From NCBI RefSeq assembly GCF_024166365.1, contig NC_064836.1:36500833-36564832 (forward strand): a DNA stretch of 64,000 nt, in the 5' to 3' direction. The notes beneath the pieces are model-generated. The model worked only from the letters and a program-made list of their open reading frames with translations. It was not told where the DNA came from and searched no databases. Of the stretch, positions 56,301-64,000 are shown piece after piece (the stretch's first letter is position 1; each line of letters opens with the position of its first letter). Both the position numbers and the translations under genes were made by a program. This DNA is from Elephas maximus indicus. Its lineage: Eukaryota > Chordata > Mammalia > Proboscidea > Elephantidae.

Positions 56301-56604
56301 AGAAGTGAGGCCAGAATGCTCCTTGGAGGCAAGGATGGAGAGACTGGGTCTTATATACTTTGGACATGTAGCCAGGAGGGCTCAGTCCCTGGAGAAGGAC
56401 ATCATGCTTGGCAGAGTACAGGGTCAGCGGAAAAGAGGAAGACCCTCAACAAGGTAGTTTGGTACAGTGGCTGCAACAATGAGCTCAAGCATAACAACCA
56501 TTGTAAGGATGGCGCAGGACTGGGCAGTGTTTTGTTCTGTTGTGCATAGGGTCGCTATGGGTTGGAACTGACTCGATGGCACCTAACAAGAACCTAATAA
56601 CAAC
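53363..56604 (+). mobile_element. RTE: Full-length RTE (BovB-like) retrotransposon with TSD
   Basis: A 3.24-kb non-LTR element: 5' UTR with a short GTGTTGCTGTGATGCTGA block, one long endonuclease/reverse transcriptase frame, and a CTAACAAG...AACAACAA end, without poly(A), as usual for RTE. AAATAGTACATG (53351-53362) and AAATGGTACATG (56605-56616), one mismatch, are the target-site duplication. This length matches BovB/RTE elements (about 3.2 kb). At least eight other fragments in the window derive from the same family. Confidence 0.94.
53560..56586 (+). pseudogene. RTE endonuclease/reverse transcriptase, 13 premature stops, no frameshift
   Basis: One reading frame runs from about 53536 to the TAA at 56584-56586 (about 1,009 codons from the ATG at 53560). 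AP endonuclease part: GTWNV (53770), SELKW, GDWNA (about 54178), TDHRLL (54457). Reverse transcriptase part: PIPKKGDP (55267), GFRRGHGT, FIDYAKSFD, GVHQGCILSPYLF, YADDTTLL (55813). In-frame stops: TGA at 53725, 54367, 54505, 54604, 54739, 54808, 55030, 55639, 55792, 56209, 56245 and 56569, and TAG at 56455. Most TGA lie where an Arg codon is expected, which fits CGA-to-TGA decay. The last codons of this frame are the sequence shared with the SINE tails. Would encode the enzyme that nicks DNA and reverse-transcribes RTE (and SINE) RNA; dead as written. Confidence 0.92.
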
Positions 56605-56616
56605 AAATGGTACATG

Positions 56617-57601
56617 TAGAAACTGTTGAATTGGTGTATGTTTTGCTGTGTATTTTATCAAGAACAACTACAAAATGAATAAAATTTAAAGAAAAAATAG
56701 TCAATTATCATTTTTGGGGGGATAAGGCAAAGATCAGAAGTTTTCATTGTGTTTCGGAAAACCCAATAAGCTTTTAATCTTTTCCTTTCCCTCTTCCAGG
56801 CTTACAGACTCCTTTAAGATAAAACTGCCTTTTAGTTGTTGTCATGTTTTTCTTTTTCTAGCTTTCTTGAATAATCATTAAAGATTTCCTGAGAAGATGG
56901 CCTATTTTTTAGCAAGCACATTAAATGCAGCGTGAGTAGTCCTGCACTTTGAGGATGCATATAAAAACAAGCTTATTTGAATTTGTTTTGTTTTTACTCT
57001 TCCATGCAACGCTTGGAAATTAATCATGTTTTCCCTGCTCTATTACAGTGTCTAATGCCAATCTATACTCAACTAAAATATTTAAGAGCGCTTCTGAGAG
57101 TGTTAAGAATTTTTAAGCCAGCTCCAGTTCAGAAAGAAGCAATGACATTCCTTAAGCATACCAGCATGTACAAAATTGCCAGGGACAGTTCACACTAGGT
57201 ATTACCGATCACACACATTATCTTATACAATTCTTCCAACACCACTGTCAGGATCAGTTTTATTATCACCACAACACCGATAAAAACCAGAAAGAAGTGC
57301 TATGTGACCAAGGAGACCATATACACTTCTGTAGCCCTATCTTTGCCCTCACCGTGGCTGCTGAGTCCACCTACAGCCTTAAGAAACTCTGCCGGCATAT
57401 GAAATCCCGCCTCTAGTCACTAGTGGATAGTTTCCAGGACATTGCAGAAAACATGCCCAAAGGTCTACCAAGTGGTGGAACCGAACTACATTCCCAGAAA
57501 ATATCCATTAGGGTAAAATTATTGGTTGTTTCTTCTCCTATTCTTGGTTACCCTTTTTTTTTTTTCCTTTCAGGTTTATGTAAAGAGATTTCACACCATG
57601 G
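56617..57601. other. Unassigned sequence
   Basis: 56977-57198 is an open plus frame (73 codons) with no recognised domain. 57190-57290 may contain a MIR relic (CACACATTATCTTATACAATTC). No gene supported. Confidence 0.4.
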
Positions 57602-57612
57602 ATTTGTTCACT

Positions 57613-57725
57613 ATAGGACAGAGTGGAGCTGCCCCATAGGGTTTACAAGGAGCTGCCGGTGGATTCAAACCACCAACCTTTTGGTTGGGAGCTTAGCTCT
57701 TAACCACTGTGCCACCAGGGTTCCT
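57613..57725 (-). mobile_element. SINE, tail missing
   Basis: CTATAGGACAGAGTGGAGCT to TGTGCCACCAGGGTTCCTT. TTGTTCACTA (left) and TTGTTCGCTA (right) look like a target-site duplication. Confidence 0.88.
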
Positions 57726-57739
57726 TGTTCGCTATTAAA

Positions 57740-57815
57740 AGAAACCCCAAAAAAAAAAAAAAAAAAAAAAACTTGCTGTCGAGTGGATACTGACTCATAG
57801 CAACCCTGTAGGCCT
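57740..57815 (-). mobile_element. SINE tail with long A-run
   Basis: A-run (57748-57771), then CTTGCTGTCGAGTGGATACT and CTCATAGCAACCCTG; only the 3' end of a SINE. Confidence 0.88.
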
Positions 57816-57877
57816 ACACTAGAAAGTAATTATATTCCAGATTCTTACAACTTAACATGGGCAGCACCTGGAAACTA

Positions 57878-57975
57878 GTGACAAACGCAGACTCTCAAGC
57901 CCCACTGGAGACATGCTCGATTAGAAGCTGCCTTTTCAAAAAGATCCCCAGGTAATTCAGACGCACTTGCTCAGC
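57878..57975. repeat. MER5-like DNA transposon relic
   Basis: CTTTTCAAAAAGATCCCCAG, GGTAATTCAGACGCACTTGC resemble MER5A (hAT-Charlie) sequence. Orientation not set. Confidence 0.4.
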
Positions 57976-59135
57976 CAGTATCTCAGAGTGAGAGCAGACA
58001 CCCAGGGTGTTCAAAATGTGGCACAGTTTACATTTGATTTATTTTTGTTTAAAACTTAAGAAAGGAACTATGTTGATGGCTATATAATAGCTTGACTGAC
58101 TCTGGCGCCCCCACGTGGTCCTATATGAGATAGTCAGGGTACTCAAGCCCAGAGTTTCCTCAACAGCCCGAAGGGGTGGACAGAGTTGCTCCACCCGTTC
58201 TTTTCTTTCAGTGTGGTGCAGTAAAATGCAGGTCCTCTGTGCCTACTTAAGTAGAAATATCCAGCTTTAACTTAATGAATCCTTCCCAAACGGACAAACT
58301 TAAAAAGATTCTCTCTCAAAAAGAAAAACAAACAAACAAAAAACTGTCGATTAGTGCTTGTATTAAAATGCAAGTTGAAGCGAACAAGAACATTTTCAGG
58401 GCTGTTACTTCTCCTAGTCCATGTAGGAGCCCTTTGTCAGCCCTATTATGATGTTAAAAAGCAGAACAAAATAAAAAACGCAATGATTTAATCATATCAC
58501 AAATCAGTAAAAATCTAGGAATTACGATTATAGAAATATAGATTTATATCTCTTATCATTAGCAATGAACCATCCCCTAAGGGCACATATGTGCGGGACT
58601 GCAGCTTTATAGAATATCTTTTTCAATTTTGACAGACATTAAAACCACTGTAAAAATATTCTAAACTTAGCACCACACCTTTGAACAGCCAGATTTTAAA
58701 GTGCTGAAGGAAACAAAATTAATCACGTTGTTTCCACTAAAATATTGTTGAATCAATATAATTTTTTCCATATGTAATAAAACTATTAAAATATTTAAAA
58801 CAATTTTAGTAAGGACAAAAATTTCCTATACCTTTAATAAATAAAATAATCTTAAAATATATTTTTCATTTTTATCTTATCCTTTAAAATGTCTAGCTTT
58901 CGTTTAAGTTTTACAATGTGCGTAATTCATACACATGCACACATACTCAGTTAAATACATACAGACCTACAAACATACACTACAAGTTTATAACTTTTTT
59001 TTACTGATAAAAAGATGGAAATTCCTGCTTTAAAGCCTAGAATAAAAAATCTAATATGTCCTTTTTCCTCAAAAGACCTACAAAATAGTAAAACAAACAA
59101 ATAACAAGATACTGTTTTTTCATTAGTAACCCCAA
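57976..59135. other. Unassigned AT-rich sequence
   Basis: No gene or repeat recognised. Confidence 0.45.
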
Positions 59136-59443
59136 AAGCCAGAATGCTCCTTAGAAGTGAGAATGGCCAGACTTTGTCTCACATACTTTGGACATGTAAT
59201 CAGGAAGGATCAGTCTCTGGAGAAGGACCAGTCCCTGGAGGAGGACATCATGCTTGGTAAAGTAGAGCGTCAGTGAAAAAGAGGAAGACCCTCAATGGGA
59301 TGGATTGACACAGTGGCTGCAATAATGGGCTCAGGCATAACAATGATTGTGAGGATGGCGCAGGACCCGGCAGTGTTTCGTTCTGTTGTGCGTAGGGTTG
59401 TTAGCGGAACTGACTCGACAGTACCTAACAACAACAACAACCC
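59136..59443 (+). mobile_element. RTE 3' end fragment
   Basis: Matches 56310-56600 of the full RTE: GCCAGAATGCTCCTTAGAAG, GACATCATGCTTGGTAAAGT, CAGTACCTAACAACAACAA. Contains a short internal duplication (GGAGAAGGACCAGTCCCTGG). Confidence 0.94.
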
Positions 59444-59629
59444 TGAAAAAAAGTTGTAAATGAGATATTCATTACGAGGCAAATTATTGTTGAAGATATT
59501 TTGTTAAATTAAAAAAAAAAAATTAAATGTTTAATGAATGGAATATACAATTCCACTTAAAAAAACTGAGCCACAAGAAAAAATAATATTCTAAAAATGC
59601 CTTGCATAAGTATGAATAACCCCACAACA

Positions 59630-59728
59630 AGGAGTCCCTGGGTTGCACAAATGGTTAAAAGTTGGGCTACCACCAGAAAGGTTGGCGGTTTGAACCCATT
59701 CAAAGGCACTGCAGAAGACAGGGCCTCA
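59630..59728 (+). mobile_element. SINE 5' part
   Basis: AAGGAGTCCCTGGGTTGCAC, GGTTGGCGGTTTGAACCC, GAAGACAGGGCCTC; body and tail lost. Confidence 0.88.
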
Positions 59729-60329
59729 AGTTCACAAAATAGTAGGCCGAAATTTGTCACCACTTGTGTTCTCAATCTGATGGCTTATTTTGATGAGAAA
59801 GCAAAATGATCATAATTATCTTTACACTTTTGTTACTTAGCATCATAATTAGTCTAGCTTCTTTTTGATGTGTTAAAATATTTTCCCCAAAATTAAATTT
59901 GTTAGGATGGTAGCATCAACATGATTATTTTTGGTATTGAATAAATAGTGTACAAATATTGTATTCATGTTCTTTTTTCCTGTAATTTTTTGGACACCAA
60001 AATCCCTGCTCCCCCTTTTCCTGGGCACAGAGCAGGATTGCATTCTCCACCCTCTGCTGCAGTCAGTGTGGTCATCAGTAATTCTTCTTAACAGAACCAG
60101 AGAGGAAGGGGCAGGCAATGCTTCCAGGCTGGGGCCTTTCACCTCTGCCATGCTCCTCTCTCCCCTCTGCCACTTAACCCTGGATCTGACAGACCAGCCT
60201 CTGTGATGTGGACAATGACATGTGGCCCCAGAGGATGGCAGGGTCCTAGAAGGAGGGAGCCTGGAGCTCTGGATTCCTGCATGGAGAAGAGCTTCTTGTC
60301 AGCCAGGAACACCTGCCTGAACTACTATA
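59729..60329. other. Unassigned sequence
   Basis: 59990-60300 is GC-richer than its surroundings. Opposite-strand open frames (59873-60151 minus, 59967-60206 plus) overlap; no domain recognised. Confidence 0.4.
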
Positions 60330-60487
60330 AAACAAATAAACAAACGCCTTCCCATCAAGTCAATTCCAACTCCTATAGGTCAAAGTAGAACTGCCCTATA
60401 GGGTTTCCAAGGAATGGCTGGTGTATTTGAACTGCTGACATTTTGGTTAGCAGCCTTAGCTCCTAATCACTATGCCACCAGGGCTCC
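60330..60487 (-). mobile_element. tRNA-derived SINE
   Basis: AAACAAATAAACAAACGCC tail to TGCCACCAGGGCTCC head. Confidence 0.93.
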
Positions 60488-60531
60488 AAACTATAGGGGC
60501 AAGAAATACAGACTTTTTTGGGTTCATTGGG

Positions 60532-60602
60532 AGCTTCGGTGGTTCATCGGTAGAATTGTCACCTTCCATGGGTGAGACCGGGATTGGATTCTCATCCAAT
60601 GC
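60532..60602 (+). tRNA. tRNA-Gly-like SINE head (pseudo-tRNA)
   Basis: About 71 bases in the order of tRNA-Gly(GCC): A-box GGTTCATCGGTAGAA and B-box-like GGATTGGATTCTC, closing with a CCAATGC arm. It is the promoter head of a SINE, not a tRNA gene; the T-loop and stems are mutated. Confidence 0.6.
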
Positions 60603-60729
60603 CCCTCAGGCACTGCCACCACCATCTGTCAGTGGAAGCTTGAGTGTTGCTATGATGCTGAACAGGTTGCAGCGGAGCCTCCAGACTATGATGGAGTAGG
60701 AAGAAAAGCCTGGTGACCTACTTCTGAAA

Positions 60730-60896
60730 GTTGTTGTTGTTAGGTGCTGTCAAGTCAGTTCTGACTCATAGCTACCCTATAGGACAAAGTAGAAGTGCCC
60801 CATAGGGTTTCCAAGGAGCAGCTGGTGGATTTGAACTGCCGACCTTTTTTGGTAAGCAGCCGAGCTCTTAACCACTGTGCCACCAAGGCTCCAGGG
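60730..60896 (-). mobile_element. SINE inside tRNA-Gly SINE, perfect TSD
   Basis: Plus strand TTGTTGTTGTTAGGTGCTGT (RTE-type tail) to GCCACCAAGGCTCCAGGG. CTTCTGAAA flanks it (60721-60729 and 60897-60905). Confidence 0.95.
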
Positions 60897-61109
60897 CTTC
60901 TGAAAATTAGCCAGTGAAAACCCTATGGATCACAACGGTCCGGTCCGCAACCACTTGTGGGAATGGCGCAGCACACAGCAGCTGTTCGTTCTGTAATCTG
61001 GAACCTACTCCATGGCAGTCAACAACAGGGCACAATTGTCATTGCAACTTATGCTATAATAACAGCGTGTTTTAGTCCAGTATGCTTAACACGGTATGTT
61101 TAACGCAAC

Positions 61110-61175
61110 CAAAAAAAAAAAAAAACAAAAAAACCCAGTGCCGTCGAATTGATTCCGACTCATAGGGACCCTATA
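61110..61175 (-). mobile_element. SINE tail fragment
   Basis: A-rich run, then CCCAGTGCCGTCGAATTGAT and CTCATAGGGACCCTATAG; only the 3' end. Confidence 0.88.
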
Positions 61176-62216
61176 GTGACCCTATGTTTAATGCTGTATG
61201 TTTTAATTTGGATCATTTTAAGCGAGTTCTTTCACATTTCACATCTCGTCTGTGTCTCTGTGGACCTTGCTTTGGTGATTTTTTCCCTCTGTTTTTGGGC
61301 TGTGATTTCTGGTTCACCCACTGGTAGGCAAACTGGTATTTCAATCGTATTTCCTATCAGGTTTGATAGGAAAGGCTCTTGCAGCCTTCCTGTCTGCCCA
61401 TTTAGGCTTTCTGCTAGGCTTGCTTAATGGACTGCTTCACACAGAGGGATGAGCTAGGAAACGTATTTTTAATCTAAAAGCTGAGATTTTGCTGAAGGTA
61501 GCAAACATGGTGAAAAAGCACGGAAATGTGCCAAATCTGTCAATTCTCAACACTCCCGCATTGTACAGGCTCTTGTTAAAAACTCAAAAATGGCAGAATG
61601 CAGGTTGTGTTCATGAAAAGTCGTACTTCTACCTGGAGTACCTTTGAGGCTTCTGCCGAAGAAGTTACGTGCTGAACATTAGCCATTTTAGGAAATGGTC
61701 ACACATTTGACCACATTCGTTATTCTTATACTCTGCTTGGCAGTCTCCGTGGTTATTCTGGGACCTGGTCAAGAGGGGCTGTGTAGTTGGAAGCTATAGG
61801 AGGGTGGTTCGTTCCTGGGCACCTATGTCACTGCCCGCTTCCTCAGCTCTCGGGGTTATAATCCAGAGCCCATTTCCAAGTTCAGAGACTTCTACCACAT
61901 AAATCCTAGAGCCACTAACCTGGGAAAATCCTTGAGATACTATCTGGTATTAATTTCTGCTTTTACACAGACTTACCAGATCCCTTGGTAAGTCATTTCC
62001 ACACCTAAAAACCATCCTTACACAAGTTACCTTGATGGTAACGTGATGATGAGACTGTGAGAGGGATAAAAATTACTCCCAAATCAGACGTTTCAAAGCA
62101 CAAGAAAGTGAAGGATAGAAGTCACTCATTTGTAGCAGGAATACACACAATACTAAAAACCCCTTGCATTTTGTTGTGTTTGATCCTTTAAACAAAGCCC
62201 ATATATCCTTGCGTAA
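61176..62216. other. Unassigned sequence
   Basis: No gene or repeat recognised over 1 kb. Confidence 0.45.
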
Positions 62217-62685
62217 TTTTTTTTTTTAAATTTATTGTGCCTTAAAAGAAAGTTTACAAATCAGGTCAGTCTCTCATACAAAAACTTATACACACCTTGC
62301 TATGTACTCCTAGTTACTCTCCATCTAATGAGACAGCACATACCTCCTCTCCACCTTGTATGCCCTGGGTGCATTCACCCAGCTCCGGCCCCCTCTGCCT
62401 TCTCATCCCGCCTCCAGACAGGAGTTGCCCACATAGTCTCATATGTCTACTTGAGTCAAGAAGATCACTCCTCACCAGTATCATTTTCTGTCTTATAGTC
62501 CAGTCCAATCCCTGTTTGAAGAGTCAGCTTTGGGAGTGGTTCCAGTCTTGGGTTAACAGAAGGTCTGGGAACCATGACCCCCAGGGGTCCTTCTAGTCTC
62601 TGATGAAGATCAATGATCAGTCAGACCATTAAGTCTGGTCTTTTTAAGAGAATTTGAGATCTGCAGCCTACTTCCTTGAGTAATT
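62217..62685 (-). mobile_element. L1: L1 3' UTR fragment
   Basis: Starts on plus with a T-run (62219-62226, minus-strand poly(A)), then TTTATTGTGCCTTAAAAGAA, CTCCAGACAGGAGTTGCCC, CAGACCATTAAGTCTGGTC: collinear with 12185-12600. 5'-truncated. Confidence 0.93.
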
Positions 62686-62715
62686 TGAAGCTTATAGAAA
62701 TTCTGTAGTTTGCTT

Positions 62716-62920
62716 CAAAAACCCAAACCAAGCCAGTTATTGTTGAGTTAATTTAGAACCCATGTGTGTGAGAGTAGAACTGCTCTCCATAGGATTTCCT
62801 ATGGCTGATTTTTGGAAGTAGGTCACCAGGCCTTTCTTCCTAGGTGCCTCCAGGTGAACTCAAAGCTCAATCTTTCCGTTAGTAGCAAGCAGGTTAACCA
62901 TTTGCACCACCCAGGGATTC
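62716..62920 (-). mobile_element. SINE, second subfamily
   Basis: AAACCCAAACCAAGCCAGTT tail to TGCACCACCCAGGGATTC head; GGAAGTAGGTCACCAGGCC body. Confidence 0.93.
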
Positions 62921-63292
62921 CGTAGCTTGCTTAGAAAGGACAAAATATGGATACCGGGGGTTAAAATTCAGGTTTTCTTTATTCTGCCCCAGTGTCATTT
63001 TCTCTGGGTCACCCATGCACCGTATCACTTCTTTCTCATATTACGGTCTTCCCCTTTTCCACTTCTCCCTAACTAATCAAACCAGAGAGCAGCAGAGACA
63101 GCTTCTATCTGGGATTCTTCTCTACTTGGGAAGTTTAGGGATTTTGCAAGACCAGCTCTCTGTGGACCCAAAATTAGTGGTTGGAAGGTTGCCAATTCCC
63201 AGATGATAGGTTAAAGAAATGAAGAGTTTGGTAAAGTTACTTTCTTTGCATTTAATAGTCAAGCATGGATATGCCATCTCATAAGCTTGGAT
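62921..63292. other. Unassigned sequence
   Basis: No gene or repeat recognised. Confidence 0.45.
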
Positions 63293-64000
63293 TAGAGAAA
63301 GTAACCAGAAAGATGTCTACTTGTGTTTTATTGACTATGCAAAGGCATTTGACTGTGTGGGTCTTAACCAATTATGAATAACATTTCAAACACTTAAGTG
63401 TGCTCATGTGGAACCTGTACATAGGCCAAGAGGCAGTTGTTTGAACAGAAAAAGGGGACACTGCATGGTTTAAAATCAGGAAAGATGTGTTTCAGGGTTG
63501 ATCCTTTCACCATACTTATTCAGTCTGCATGCTGAGCAAATAATCTGAGAAGGTGGACTATATGAAGAAGAGTGGAGCATCAGGATTTGAGGAAGACTCA
63601 TTAACAGTTGCTTTATGCAAATGATACAACCCTGCTTGCTGAAAGTAAAGAGGACTTGAAACACTGATGAAGATCAACGACTACATACAGCCTTCAGTAT
63701 GGATTGCACCTTAACATATAGAAAACAAAAATCCTCACAACTGGACCAATAAGCAACATCATGATAAATGGAGAAGGGTTGGCGTTGTCAAGGGTTTCAT
63801 TTTACTTGGATCCACAATCAATGCCCATGGAAGCAGCAGTCAACAAATCAGAAGACATATTGCAAATCACCTGCAAAGGATCTTTTTAAAGTGTTAAAAA
63901 GCAAAGATGTCACTTTGAAGACTAAGATTCACATGACCTAGGCCATGATATTTTCGATCACCTCATATGCATGTAAAAGCTGGACAGTGCATAAGCAAGG
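63293..64000 (+). mobile_element. RTE: 5'-truncated RTE, continues past window
   Basis: Collinear with 55486-56190 of the full RTE, starting at the AACCAGAAAGATGTCTACTT block; includes TTTTATTGACTATGCAAAGG and ATCATGATAAATGGAGAAG. Frame is broken by indels as well as stops, so it is older or less constrained than the 53363 copy. It shares the TGA in GTTTGAACAG with that copy. The 3' end lies outside the window. Confidence 0.93.

Larger units (their letters stand above)
60530..61030 (+). mobile_element. tRNA-Gly-headed RTE-derived SINE, split by a SINE
   Basis: Head 60532-60602 resembles tRNA-Gly (CGGTGGTTCATCGGTAGAAT, then GGGATTGGATTCTCATCC). Middle (60605-60729 and 60906-60950) matches the RTE 5' UTR at 53400-53560 (GTGTTGCTATGATGCTGAAC, AGCCTCCAGACTATG, CCAGTGAAAACC). 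The end matches the RTE 3' region (ATGGCAGTCAACAACAG). The SINE at 60730-60896 interrupts it. Confidence 0.82.

Noticed and set aside
1-64000. CRISPR arrays, operons, bacterial promoters or terminators
   Set aside because: The window is mammalian; the direct repeats seen are microsatellites, SINE tails and target-site duplications, not spaced arrays.

Overview
This is a piece of mammalian nuclear genome with no convincing host protein-coding exon. The repeats point to an afrotherian, most likely a paenungulate such as an elephant or sirenian. There are about fifty copies of tRNA-derived SINEs of the AfroSINE/PSINE kind, many fragments of a BovB-like RTE retrotransposon, and a young LINE-1 with a non-primate 5' UTR. 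The species call rests on recognising these families; no search was run. The sequence is AT-rich and CpG-poor apart from the L1 5' UTR.

Layout. 1-6767 is an almost complete minus-strand L1, cut by the window edge in its 3' UTR: ORF2 at 4252-437 with one nonsense codon and a lost endonuclease catalytic residue, an unusually long inter-ORF spacer, ORF1 at 5730-4714 broken in two A-runs, and a CpG-rich 5' UTR with three tandem promoter units. 6.8-41 kb is intergenic or intronic sequence with SINEs, RTE 3' ends, old MIR/L2 relics, a second L1 3' fragment with a clear target-site duplication (12177-13393), a GATA microsatellite and two MaLR-like solo LTRs (35625-36139, 38757-39513). 41.2-42.8 kb holds an apparent U6 snRNA/L1 chimeric retrocopy inserted in an older L1, then an RTE 3' end. 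43-50 kb has two more solo LTRs, one of them inside a SINE, three L1 3' UTR pieces and older relics. 53363-56604 is a full-length RTE (BovB-type) insertion whose frame stays in register for about 1,000 codons but carries 13 premature stops, 12 of them TGA. 57-64 kb has further SINEs, a tRNA-Gly-headed SINE made of RTE ends, an L1 3' end and a 5'-truncated RTE running off the edge.

How the parts work together. The elements form a parasitic hierarchy. L1 (ORF1p plus ORF2p) and RTE (one endonuclease/reverse transcriptase protein) are the autonomous machines; U6 RNA was probably copied by L1. The SINEs end in the same sequence as the RTE 3' end, which is also the last codons of the RTE reading frame, so they are probably mobilised by RTE. 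Solo LTRs are remnants of an ERV. Nested insertions with target-site duplications give a relative chronology. Every autonomous copy seen here is disabled. Most coordinates of small repeats are accurate to about 5-10 bases; those defined by target-site duplications are exact.
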